Shown: positions 26,362 through 34,804 of the stretch, in pieces | Position numbering within the stretch: position 1 is the first letter of the stretch | How the letters are laid out: every line of letters begins with the position of its first letter | Assembly: GCA_963839725.1 (NCBI GenBank) | Contig: CAWIWT010000007.1 | Location: forward strand, 372,001 to 436,000 | From: Kumtagia sp963839725 | GTDB taxonomy: Bacteria > Pseudomonadota > Alphaproteobacteria > Rhizobiales > Rhizobiaceae | Length of the DNA stretch: 64,000 nt | Direction of reading: 5' to 3' | Translations under genes and position numbers: made by a program | Notes under the pieces: model-generated | The model's database searches: none | What the model was told of the DNA's origin: nothing | The model's input: only the letters and a program-made list of their open reading frames with translations

Positions 26362-27357
26362 ATGAGGAAACTTCTATTGCTTGCGGCAACCGCCGCGATG
26401 GCGCTCGGTGCGAGCCATGCGCTTTCACAGGAAAAGAAGCAGGTGGTCATCGTCGTGAAGGGTCTCGACAATCCGTTCTTCGAAGCGATCAACCAGGGTT
26501 GCCAGAAGTGGAATTCCGAGAACGCAAGCTCGGAATATGAATGCTTCTACACCGGCCCGGCTTCGACATCAGATGAGGCCGGCGAAGCGCAGATCGTGCA
26601 GGACATGCTCGGCAAGCCCAGTACGGTGGCGATGGCCATTTCGCCGTCGAACGCCAAGCTGATCGCGCAGACGATCAAGACTGCCGCGCCGACGATCCCG
26701 ATCATGACCCTCGATGCCGACTTGACTGTCGAGGATGCGGCGCTGCGCAAGACCTATCTCGGCACTGACAACTACCTGATGGGCAAGCGCATCGGCGACT
26801 ACATGAAGAAAGCGAAGCCGAGCGGCGGCAAGGTTTGCTCGATCCAGGGCAACCCCGGCGCCGACAATATCCTGCGCCGCGCCCAGGGCTGGCGCGATTC
26901 TCTGTCGGGTCAGGAAGGGCTGACCGAACTCAAGGGTGAAGGCGGCTGGACCGAAGTGGCCGGCTGCCCGGTCTTCACCAATGACGACGGCGCCAAGGGC
27001 GTTCAGGCGATGACCGACATTCTCGCCGCCAATCCCGACCTCGCCGGCTTCGGCATCATGGGCGGCTGGCCGCTGTTCGGCGCGCCGCAACCGTACCGCG
27101 ACCTGTTCAAGCCGTTGGCCGACAAGATCGCCAGCAACGAGTTCGTGATCGGCGCCGCCGACACGATCGGCGACGAAGTGGCGATCGCCAAGGAGGGTCT
27201 CGTGACCGCGCTCGTCGGCCAGCGGCCGTTCGAGATGGGCTACAAGGCACCGACAGTGATGATCGACCTGATCGAAGGCAAGGCGGTCGCAGATCCGGTG
27301 TTCACCGGCCTCGACGAATGCACCAAGGATACGGTCGAGACCTGCATCCAGAAATAG
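26362..27357 (+). CDS. Sugar ABC transporter substrate-binding protein, CUT2 class
   Basis: A 331-residue periplasmic protein with signal peptide MRKLLLLAATAAMALGASHA and the ribose-binding fold: VVIVVKGLDNPFFEAINQGC, AQIVQDMLGKPSTVAMAISP, IPIMTLDADLTVEDAALRKT and GFGIMGGWPLFG. It has extra Cys pairs (GCQKWNS, YECFY, CSIQG, AGCPV, ECTKDTVETC) that may form disulfides. It delivers substrate to the permease and ATPase encoded on the opposite arm. GGGAGGAATGA precedes the start. The substrate is unknown; a pentose, hexose or polyol is likely from the neighbours. Confidence 0.87.
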   Translation: MRKLLLLAATAAMALGASHALSQEKKQVVIVVKGLDNPFFEAINQGCQKWNSENASSEYECFYTGPASTSDEAGEAQIVQDMLGKPSTVAMAISPSNAKLIAQTIKTAAPTIPIMTLDADLTVEDAALRKTYLGTDNYLMGKRIGDYMKKAKPSGGKVCSIQGNPGADNILRRAQGWRDSLSGQEGLTELKGEGGWTEVAGCPVFTNDDGAKGVQAMTDILAANPDLAGFGIMGGWPLFGAPQPYRDLFKPLADKIASNEFVIGAADTIGDEVAIAKEGLVTALVGQRPFEMGYKAPTVMIDLIEGKAVADPVFTGLDECTKDTVETCIQK

Positions 27358-27368
27358 TGCAAGTCGTG

Positions 27369-27392
27369 GGCGCGCCCGGCCAAGGGCGCGCC
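27369..27392 (+). terminator. Strong GC hairpin after the binding-protein gene
   Basis: GGCGCGCCC and GGGCGCGCC pair perfectly around a six-base loop, starting about a dozen bases after the binding-protein stop. There is no T-run, so it may protect the message 3' end rather than terminate by itself. Confidence 0.5.
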
Positions 27393-27617
27393 TACCCATC
27401 CAGCCGGATTTGGGGTCTGGCGGAACGCAAACTGGACGCGCCTCGTGGCGTCTCCTTTTGCGCGGAATGCGCTGGCCCCGATGTCTCCGATCGGTGAGCG
27501 CGTTAGAGATTTCTCGTGAAAGCTTGGTATTGCAGCTTTATCGTACCTGCGGTCGCTTTCGACCGCATCCGCGAATGCATGGCGGCGGTCGGTTGAAGCG
27601 ACGAGGTGAACGACAGG

Positions 27618-28400
27618 ATGTGCGACGTGAAACCAAAAACGCCTTCAGCGCCGGCCGCCGGATCGGCATCCGCCGAAGCTTCCCCGGCTTCGCGTCGCCC
27701 GGAGACCCGCATCAGCGGGACCAGCGTGCATGGTTCGCTCGCCAGCGAGATAGGTCTCAGGATCGTGCGCGGCGACTATCCTCCCGGCACCATCCTGCCG
27801 AATGAAGCGAAATGGTCGGAAACATTCGACGCCAGCCGCTCGGCCGTACGCGAAGCCATCAAGATGCTGATGGCCAAGGGCCTGCTCAGTTCCCGCCCCA
27901 AGATCGGAACTCGGGTGGAGCCACGCGACCGCTGGAACCTGCTCGATCGTGACGTACTGAGCTGGTACGCCTCGTCCCCAAACCCTGGAACATTCCTGCG
28001 CACGGTCCAGGAGTTTCGCCATATCATCGAGCCGGAGGCGACCGCCTTGGCGGCGCAGCGGCGCTCCAGCGAGCAGATGTCGGCAATCAGCCAGGCCTGT
28101 CGCGAAATGGGGAGCGCTCGCAGCCAGCCGGAGCGGACGGCAGCCGATACGCGGTTCCACGTTGCCATTCTGCAGGCCTCGGGCAACGAACTCCTGGTGC
28201 CTCTTGGCGTGTTGATCGAATCGGCGCTGGACAATTTGTTCGTGTTCGTGACCCGCGAGGTCAACGATCTGCAGCACGCCCAGGAACTGCATGAGGAGAT
28301 CGAGCGCTGCGTGCGCTTGCAGCGTCCGGCGGCAGCGCGCAAGGCGGTCAAGGCTCTGCTTTCCAATACCGACGCCATCATCGGCAGAAGCAGGCTTTAG
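27618..28400 (+). CDS. FadR-type GntR regulator with FCD domain
   Basis: About 260 residues. The winged helix-turn-helix occupies residues 35-100 (LASEIGLRIVRGDYPPGTIL, FDASRSAVREAIKMLMAKGL, KIGTRVEPRDRW). A C-terminal FCD helical ligand domain follows (TVQEFRHIIEPEATALAAQR, DTRFHVAILQASGNELLVPL, HEEIERCVRLQRPAAARKAV). The His/Asp positions that bind metal in FCD proteins (DTRFHVAIL, HEEIE) are present. ATG 27618 has GAGGTGA eight bases upstream. It most likely represses the sugar locus through the TTTGTCGGACAAA site at 25270 until an acid or sugar acid binds. Confidence 0.85.
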   Translation: MCDVKPKTPSAPAAGSASAEASPASRRPETRISGTSVHGSLASEIGLRIVRGDYPPGTILPNEAKWSETFDASRSAVREAIKMLMAKGLLSSRPKIGTRVEPRDRWNLLDRDVLSWYASSPNPGTFLRTVQEFRHIIEPEATALAAQRRSSEQMSAISQACREMGSARSQPERTAADTRFHVAILQASGNELLVPLGVLIESALDNLFVFVTREVNDLQHAQELHEEIERCVRLQRPAAARKAVKALLSNTDAIIGRSRL

Positions 28401-28560
28401 ATGGGTCGCGCTGATCCGAGATGCATGAAAGCTCAGCGCTGCCGTCACCCTTACCCTCTCCCCGTAAGGACGAGCGCAATCGCATATAGACTTACCCCAC
28501 CCCTAAGGGAGGGCTGTCGCACATAGGACGTTGGTGATTATTGTCGAGCGCTCCTCGTTG

Positions 28561-28772
28561 TCGTCATCCTCGACCTCGTAAGTGAGCGAAGCGAACGGAG
28601 AGTGTCGGGGATCCATTCCTCTTCCTACCCGAGTAACATCGGCAACGAATTTTGTAACCGATTGAATCTGCATATCTATCTCTTCTGCATCGGTATTGTC
28701 GCGGAGATTCCGAGGCTTGGATCCCCGACACTCTCCGTTCGCTTCGCTCACTCACGAGGTCGAGGATGACGA
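28561..28772. repeat. Long inverted repeat, 55-base arms
   Basis: The left arm 28561-28615 begins TCGTCATCCTCGACCTCG and the right arm 28718-28772 ends CGAGGTCGAGGATGACGA. They are reverse complements over 55 bases with one mismatch, separated by 102 bases of AT-richer DNA. No transposase frame is present. Short open frames inside the arms are by-products of the repeat. It fills much of the 624-base gap between the GntR and dehydrogenase genes. Confidence 0.85.
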
Positions 28773-29024
28773 TAGGGAAGAGTGCCTCTCGCTAATCTCA
28801 ATCGCTAGGAGCTTGCCATGCGATTGCCCTGCCGTTCTTACTAGGAGAAGTGCCCGGCAGGGCGATGAGGGCAGCGAATACCTTTGTGAGTGAGGTGAAA
28901 ATTGCTTCTGAAGGGTGCTGCGGCGCTTGCACATATCCAGGAGAAGAGCGCAAGGCATTGGCAGGGCTGCGGCCAGCGAATAAAGTCGCTGCCGCTGCAC
29001 CGCAACCCGATCCGGAACCGTCCC

Positions 29025-30071
29025 ATGGCAAACGTCCGCGCTCTTGTTCTTGAACGCCAGCATGAGCTTGCGCTACGCGATATCGAGCTGCCGCAGGAGG
29101 TCGGGCCGGGCGAGGTCAAGATAAAAATCCACACGGTCGGCGTCTGCGGTTCCGATGTGCATTACTACACGCATGGGCGGATTGGGCCGTTCGTCGTCAA
29201 CGAGCCGATGGTGCTCGGACACGAAGCCGCCGGCACGGTGGTGGAGGTCGGCGCCGGCGTGTCGCATCTCAAGGTCGGCGACCGTGTGTGTATGGAGCCA
29301 GGCATTCCCGATCCAACGTCGAAGGCAAGCCGGCTCGGTCTTTACAATATCGATCCGGCCGTGACTTTCTGGGCGACGCCACCGATCCATGGCGTGCTCA
29401 CCGCGTATGTCGTGCATCCCGCCAATTATACGTTCAAGCTGCCCGACAATGTCAGCTTCGCCGAAGGCGCGATGGTCGAGCCTTTCGCGGTCGGCATGCA
29501 GGCGGCAAGCAAGGCCAAAATCGCGCCGGGCGATACGGCGGTGGTGCTCGGCGCCGGGCCGATCGGAACCATGGTGGCGATTGCAGCACTTGCCGGTGGC
29601 TGCGCCCGGGTGATCGTTGCCGATCTCGCACAGCCGAAGCTCGACATTGCGGCGAAGTATCAGGGCATCATCCCGGTCAACATCCGCGAAAAGAACCTTA
29701 CGGATGAGGTTGCCCGGTTGACCGATGGCTGGGGCGCGGATGTCGTGTTCGAAAGTTCCGGCTCGCCGAGGGCTTGGGAGACGATCTTCAGCTTGTTGCG
29801 TCCGAGTGGAACGATCGTCGCGGTTGGCCTGCCGCTTGCCCCTGTGCCGATCGATATCGCGATGGCGACCACCAAGGAAGCGCGCATCGAATCCGTGTTC
29901 CGCTATGCACATCAGTACGAGCGGGCGCTGGCGCTGTTTGCTTCGGGACGCGTCGATCTCAAGCCGCTGATCTCCGAGACGTTCGGTTTCAAGGATTCCA
30001 TCAAGGCGTTCGACCGAGCGGTCGAAGCGCGGCCGACGGATGTAAAGCTGCAGATCAAGATGCCGGCGTGA
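29025..30071 (+). CDS. Zinc-dependent polyol (xylitol/sorbitol-type) dehydrogenase
   Basis: A 348-residue medium-chain dehydrogenase. Zinc ligands are in VCGSDVHYYTHGRIGP and GHEAAGTVVEVGAGV. The NAD-binding Rossmann loop is VVLGAGPIGTMVAIAALAGG with an acidic residue (IVADLAQPKLDIA) that favours NAD+. The usual structural-zinc Cys cluster is replaced by PGIPDPTSKASRLGLYN, as in sorbitol/xylitol dehydrogenases. It oxidises a polyol to a ketose, fitting the sugar or polyol transporter upstream. ATG 29025 matches the family N terminus. It may be expressed from its own promoter, given the long gap. Confidence 0.85.
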   Translation: MANVRALVLERQHELALRDIELPQEVGPGEVKIKIHTVGVCGSDVHYYTHGRIGPFVVNEPMVLGHEAAGTVVEVGAGVSHLKVGDRVCMEPGIPDPTSKASRLGLYNIDPAVTFWATPPIHGVLTAYVVHPANYTFKLPDNVSFAEGAMVEPFAVGMQAASKAKIAPGDTAVVLGAGPIGTMVAIAALAGGCARVIVADLAQPKLDIAAKYQGIIPVNIREKNLTDEVARLTDGWGADVVFESSGSPRAWETIFSLLRPSGTIVAVGLPLAPVPIDIAMATTKEARIESVFRYAHQYERALALFASGRVDLKPLISETFGFKDSIKAFDRAVEARPTDVKLQIKMPA

Positions 30072-30090
30072 TCGCGTGAGGGCCAGAGGA

Positions 30091-31194
30091 ATGGTTCTCC
30101 AGCGCTGGCGCCGTCCCGACCATATCTTGCCTATCGCCGCGCTTTTGCTGGCTCTGGCGAGTATCTTCAGCGCCGCCGCGCCGGAGTTCTGGGGAGTGCC
30201 TGCCAGGCTGCTCGGGCTGACGCTGACAACCGTGCTGATCTTCGCCACGGTGTTCGTCGTTCTGCATCACGCCGAGGTGGTGGCGCACCGGATGGGCGAG
30301 CCGTTCGGCACGCTGCTCCTGACGCTCGCGGTCACGACGATCGAGGTATCGGTCATCACATCGATGATGCTGCACGGCGAAAACAATCCCACGCTGGCGC
30401 GGGAGTTGGTCTATTCGACGGTGATGCTGGTCTGCACCGGCGTCATCGGCATCTGCCTGACGCTCGGCGGGTGGCGGCATCGCTATCAGGAGATCAAGCG
30501 GCAGGGCACTAGCGCCTATCTTTCCGTGCTGATGGCGCTGACCGTGCTTACGCTCATCCTGCCCGACTATACGATTGCCGGCGGCCCGGGCTCGTTCTCG
30601 CCGGGCGAGCTCGGCCTCGTCAGTCTGCTGGCGCTGCTGCTTTATGGCGCCTTCGTCTTCACCCAGACCGTCCGTCATCCCGACGATTTCATCGAGCAAC
30701 TGACCAAGGAGTACGCGGAGCACACGACCAAGGGCGAAGGCACGGTCATGCATGTCGCGCTGCTGTTCGTCGGCCTCGCAGGAATCGTGCTCCTGACCGA
30801 GCAGATCGCCGGCGCGATCGAGAATGGGCTGCATGAACTCCATGTCACCCAGGCGGATGCGATTGTCGGCCTGTTCATCGCCAGCCTGGTGCTGATGCCG
30901 GAAGCGCTGGCAGCGATAAGGGCATCGATGAAAAACGAGTTGCAGCGCGGTCTCAACATCGCGCTCGGTTCGGCTTGCGCCACCATCGGCATGACCATAC
31001 CGGCGATCGGCATGGTGAGCATTGTCACCGGCAGAAGCCTTACACTCGGTCTGGATTCGGCCAACACGGTGCTGCTGGTCTTGGCTCTTGGCATCAGCAT
31101 CGTCAGCTTCGGCACCGGGCAGACCACGATGCTGACCGGGCTGGTGCATCTCGTGGTCTTCGTCGCCTATGTGCTGGTGGTGTTTTTGCCGTAG
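30091..31194 (+). CDS. Ca2+/H+ (ChaA-type) cation exchanger
   Basis: An inner-membrane protein with about eleven helices. The two CaCA alpha repeats are visible: LLTLAVTTIEVSVITSMMLH near residues 85-105, and IVGLFIASLVLMPEALAAIR near 260-280, each with the acidic residue used for cation binding. An acidic loop (TKEYAEHTTKGEG) lies between the halves. It exports Ca2+, or Na+/K+, in exchange for protons. ATG 30091 has GAGGG eight bases upstream; GTG 30076 would add five residues. It starts 19 bases after the dehydrogenase stop but is probably unrelated to sugar use. Confidence 0.83.
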   Translation: MVLQRWRRPDHILPIAALLLALASIFSAAAPEFWGVPARLLGLTLTTVLIFATVFVVLHHAEVVAHRMGEPFGTLLLTLAVTTIEVSVITSMMLHGENNPTLARELVYSTVMLVCTGVIGICLTLGGWRHRYQEIKRQGTSAYLSVLMALTVLTLILPDYTIAGGPGSFSPGELGLVSLLALLLYGAFVFTQTVRHPDDFIEQLTKEYAEHTTKGEGTVMHVALLFVGLAGIVLLTEQIAGAIENGLHELHVTQADAIVGLFIASLVLMPEALAAIRASMKNELQRGLNIALGSACATIGMTIPAIGMVSIVTGRSLTLGLDSANTVLLVLALGISIVSFGTGQTTMLTGLVHLVVFVAYVLVVFLP

Positions 31195-31469
31195 GGAGGG
31201 CAACTCCCGGGGCCGGTTAACTTTCTTTCTGCAGAAAAGCGGCGGCCCCCTGAAGGGATGGCGCTGGCGGAAAAAAAAGCAGACTGTCCACAGCACTTAG
31301 CCTCGCCACGCCCCGAAAACTCGGTCTGGTCATTGAGGGAAGCGGGGGCGCGGATGCCGGTATTGCCGGTAACGCATGGTTGGTTGGTTCAAACGTCAGA
31401 GGCGCGCACCGCTGTTGTTAAGCCCGCGCCGTCATCCTATTTTTACCGCAACGAATATCGGAGTTTTCG

Positions 31470-31865
31470 ATGCACACTTTTCCCGTTACCCGAACCGATG
31501 CGGAATGGCTCGCGCTGCTTACACCTGAACAGTATCAGGTGATGCGTTCGCACGGCACGGAGCGGCCAGGCAGTTGTGCCTTGCTCTACGAGAAGCGGCC
31601 GGGCACGTTCGTCTGCGCCGGCTGCGACCAGCCGCTGTTCGAAGGCAAGGTGAAGTTCGAGAGCGGCACCGGCTGGCCGAGCTTCAATGTACCGGTCGAG
31701 GGCTCGACCGAGACGACCCGCGAAACCACTTACGGCATGGTGCGCACGGAAGTGCATTGCGCAAATTGTGGCAGCCATCTCGGCCATGTGTTCGACGATG
31801 GCCCACCGCCGACGCATCTGCGCTATTGTATCAATGGCGTGGCGCTGAACTTCAAGCCGGCGTAG
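31470..31865 (+). CDS. msrB: Peptide-methionine (R)-S-oxide reductase
   Basis: The 131-residue MsrB has the zinc-site pairs FVCAGCDQPLFEG and VHCANCGSHLGHVFDDGP. The active-site motif is RYCINGVALNFKP, where the Cys attacks methionine sulfoxide. FESGTGWPSFNVPV is the substrate loop. It repairs oxidised methionine in the cytoplasm with thioredoxin as partner. No MsrA gene is adjacent. Downstream lies a GTCATCCCGG-family repeat. Confidence 0.92.
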   Translation: MHTFPVTRTDAEWLALLTPEQYQVMRSHGTERPGSCALLYEKRPGTFVCAGCDQPLFEGKVKFESGTGWPSFNVPVEGSTETTRETTYGMVRTEVHCANCGSHLGHVFDDGPPPTHLRYCINGVALNFKPA

Positions 31866-31947
31866 CTGTGATGGTTGTTGATGGTCGCCCGTGCGGTCGT
31901 CATCGACTTTGACCGTGATGGTTGGCGTCGGGAACCTCATCTGCGTC

Positions 31948-32125
31948 ATCCCGGAAGTTGCGCGGAGCGAAGCGACAAGCGGCTATCCGGGATCCATTCC
32001 GGAAGCTTTCCGCTTTTTTCAATCGCTCAAGCCAGCTTGGCGACCTTACGGAGTGGATCCCGGTCTGGCGTTTGCCGCTTCGCGTCAAAGCCAACCGGGA
32101 TGACGAGGTTGAGGTGCACGGCGCT
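31948..32125. repeat. Inverted intergenic repeat of the GTCATCCCGG family
   Basis: Starts TGCGTCATCCCGGAAGTTGC, continues GGCTATCCGGGATCCATTCC, and returns with GGAGTGGATCCCGGTCTGG and AACCGGGATGACGAGGTTG. The ends GTCATCCCGG and CCGGGATGAC are reverse complements, so the whole region can fold. It lies between msrB and the AraC-type gene. Confidence 0.7.
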
Positions 32126-32167
32126 AATCGTAACCATCAGAGCACACCCCGACCCCATAACCGTCCC

Positions 32168-33183
32168 ATGCCGCTGAAGCCAGCCGATCCAAAGGGCATC
32201 AAACCATTCCGGCAGGCGGTGGCGATACGTTTTGCCGTCCTGGTGTTTCCCGGCTTTCCGCTGATGGCTTTCAGTTCGGTCATCGAGCCGTTGCGCGCCG
32301 CCAACACGCTGTCCGGAATGCCCTGCTATTCCTGGATCACCGTCGGACTGGGTGAGGGCAAGACTGTCGCCTCGAACGGCGTCGGCATCGAACCCGACTA
32401 CAATGTCCGCGAGGCGCCGTTGGTTGACCGCATCGTGGTCTGCTCCGGCGGAGATGCCGACCGCTTCGTCGCCGACGGTGCGATTGCATGGATCCGCAAG
32501 AGCCTGCGCGTTGGCGCCCATCTCGGCGCCGTGGCGGATGCGGCGTTCTTCCTCGCCCGCGCCGGGCTCCTCGACGGGCACGCCTGCACGCTACACTGGA
32601 CCAGCCAACCGGCCTTTGCGGAGGCGTTTCCCGAACTGGACATGCGGCGCGATCTCTATGTCATCGACCGCCGCCGATTTACCTCGGCGGGCGGCGTCGG
32701 CAGCCTCGAAATGATGCTGGATATGATCGCGACCGACTATGATGCGGAGCTTTCGTCGGGCGTTGCTGAATGGTTCGTGCACAGCCCGCTGCGCTCCAGC
32801 GTCGACCGGCGGATGATGCCACTCAGACTGCGCACCGGCATCCGCGATGAACTGGTGTTGTCGGCGGTGGCGATCATGGAGGATACAGTCGAGGAGCGGC
32901 TGAGCATGGCCGATCTTGCCGAGAGGCTGCGTGTATCCGCCGACAAGCTCGAACGGGCGTTCCGGCTGGAATGACCATGCCCAGCACCTATTACCGGACG
33001 CTTCGGCTAAAGCGTGCGGCGGATTTGCTCGCCCATTCGACGCTGCCGGTTGGCGAGGTTGCGCTGTCCTCCGGTTTCTCCATTCCGTCGAGCTTTTCAC
33101 GCGCTTTTCGCGAGGCATTCGGGTTTCCGCCCAATCAAGTCCGGCGGCGCAAGTCGATCGCCGGCAAAGCGCCACGGGGGTGA
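32168..33183 (+). pseudogene. GlxA-type AraC transcription regulator, frameshifted
   Basis: The first 270 residues form a DJ-1/PfpI-like ligand domain (AIRFAVLVFPGFPLMAFSSV, VCSGGDADRFVADGAIAW, DRRRFTSAGGVGSLEMMLDM) and the start of the AraC helix-turn-helix (MADLAERLRVSADKLERAFR). One base is lost near 32966-32972, so the first frame stops at TGA 32972. The rest of the DNA-binding domain (MPSTYYRTLRLKRAADLLAH, LSSGFSIPSSFSRAFREAFG) continues in the next frame. Joined, it is a normal 338-residue regulator of the type that controls carnitine, choline or glycine-betaine use. As written it cannot bind DNA properly. Confidence 0.8.
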
Positions 33184-33381
33184 GACGCTTGGCTCCACAT
33201 TTCGGCGAGATGGCCCTTGAGGCGAGTGGCGGGTCCATGCGCAGTGGACCCTCGATTTCTGTCCAGACGCTTGCCAAAGAGGCGTTTAAACCTCACGTCT
33301 AGGAACTCGTTACCGAGGGTCGCCACTCATGGTAATAACTCAAAAATTTGTTTTCATTCATATACTCCGGGGTGAACCATC

Positions 33382-34317
33382 GTGAACAATCGGGGGGCTA
33401 CGGACGCCGTCGGAGCATTGGACGTGGGGACGCTCAATAGAAGCAAAGCCGTTGCGCCCCATTTTCTTTGTGTCGGCCCAGAGAAGACAGGCACTTCCTG
33501 GCTTTACCGAGCACTTTCCTTGCATCCGGACATAATGCTCCCGCCAGTTAAAGAGATTCGATTTTTTTACGAGAGATGGGCCTATCCAAATGAAGGCGTT
33601 CTTGCCCGTTTTTCCCGGAATGGTGATTGGCACAACAAGGATTATCGAGCATATCTCCTGGAGAGGGCTAGATATTATAAAGCAAATCCATCTTTGATAC
33701 TGCGTAAACCTGCGATGGTTTGTTGGGATGCCCGCTATTTATTTGGAAGCCATAGTGCAACTTGGTATATGTCACTCTTTCCACAGAGCAACTCGCAGAT
33801 ATCCGGCGACTTTAGTCCACAGTATGTCAGCCTCCCTGTTGAAGAAATCCGGTATATTAGGGATCTCTTACCACTTGTAAAAATCATAATTCTCCTTAGG
33901 GAGCCGGTGGAGTGGACTTGGTCCTTTGCTCGGATGAGTCTAATTCAGGGGCGAGACGTATCTGGTATTCAGGATGATGAATACTACAGATTCTTTACTA
34001 GGTATAAAAATTACTACCCTTCGACTCTGATTGTCGATCGCTGGATATCATTGTTCGGGGAGAATGTATTTATTGGATTTTTTGACCATATCGCATCTGA
34101 GCCGCTTCGCCTGTTGAACCGTGTTTTGGATTTTTTGGGATTGCAACAGATATCGGGCGAGCACTCAAGAGCGTTAGCTACACGGGTCAACGTAGGCATA
34201 GATGTCGCGATACCCTCGAGGTTCGATTCGTTCTTGAGGCGCGAATACAAGGGGATCGTGGAAGATTTGGCCGATCGCTTTGAGGACCCACCGAGAAGTT
34301 GGCTTGTACGGTATTAA
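33382..34317 (+). CDS. Sulfotransferase family protein (low-GC, probably acquired)
   Basis: The 311-residue protein has the PAPS 5'-phosphosulfate loop (FLCVGPEKTGTSWLYRALSL) near residue 30 and a 3'-phosphate motif (KIIILLREPVEWTWSFARMS) near 175. It moves sulfate from PAPS to a carbohydrate, lipid or protein. No signal peptide or membrane helix is visible. A GTG start is used. The codon use and base composition are clearly more AT-rich than every neighbour (TTT, ATA, AGA and TAT codons are frequent), pointing to recent transfer. No PAPS-synthesis gene lies next to it. In rhizobia such enzymes can modify Nod factors or surface polysaccharides, but nothing here proves it. Confidence 0.82.
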   Translation: MNNRGATDAVGALDVGTLNRSKAVAPHFLCVGPEKTGTSWLYRALSLHPDIMLPPVKEIRFFYERWAYPNEGVLARFSRNGDWHNKDYRAYLLERARYYKANPSLILRKPAMVCWDARYLFGSHSATWYMSLFPQSNSQISGDFSPQYVSLPVEEIRYIRDLLPLVKIIILLREPVEWTWSFARMSLIQGRDVSGIQDDEYYRFFTRYKNYYPSTLIVDRWISLFGENVFIGFFDHIASEPLRLLNRVLDFLGLQQISGEHSRALATRVNVGIDVAIPSRFDSFLRREYKGIVEDLADRFEDPPRSWLVRY

Positions 34318-34593
34318 CGTCGATGTTTTCTTCGTCTGCGCTCTTTTCCACTCGGAAGCCTGCCGACGCCGCGCCTCATCGATGGCAAACGCCGCATCAG
34401 CCTCGATCTCGTCGAGTTCGACCTTGAGCCACTCCGGCAGGGGATCAGCCGCAAGCTCTGTCCGCCGCTCTCGCCGCCGTATCGTATCCGGGTGCACGTT
34501 TTGTTCGAAAGCCGCCTGCTTAGCCCGCTGTTTCCCTTTGCCATCCATTGCCATAGGATACTGCGGATCGCCGCAGGTCGCCATCTGGATCAA
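34174..34593 (-). CDS. Hypothetical helical protein or remnant
   Basis: A 139-residue frame. Residues 1-95 look protein-like: QRAKQAAFEQNVHPDTIRRR, then DPLPEWLKVELDEIEADAAF and AIDEARRRQASEWKRAQTKK. The last 45 residues are antisense to the sulfotransferase end and lack character. The first part could be a short DNA-binding or helical-bundle protein left from a mobile element next to the acquired sulfotransferase. Not recognised. Confidence 0.35.
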   Translation of the reverse strand: MIQMATCGDPQYPMAMDGKGKQRAKQAAFEQNVHPDTIRRRERRTELAADPLPEWLKVELDEIEADAAFAIDEARRRQASEWKRAQTKKTSTLIPYKPTSRWVLKAIGQIFHDPLVFAPQERIEPRGYRDIYAYVDPCS

Positions 34594-34804
34594 CGATTGG
34601 AACGGCGTGGGGTAACCGATACGGAAAGTCCCGGAGTATCGCTATTATGCTAACGATTTCAAATGGTTACCTATCATCGTCAGGCCCCACAAGGGGAGAA
34701 GGGAAGGCGCCCGGCAGTTTGCGGAATTCCGCATAGTATCTGCGGAGCTATGAACATCGAAACCGTGCTAGTTGGTCCATTGTTCCCGAACAGGAGACGG
34801 ACAG

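Noticed and set aside
28503..28751. 82-codon minus-strand frame
   Set aside because: It is created by the inverted repeat and has no independent protein features.
30055..31296. Minus-strand frame of 413 codons
   Set aside because: Antisense shadow of the cation exchanger; composition is rich in His, Arg and Gln with no domain.
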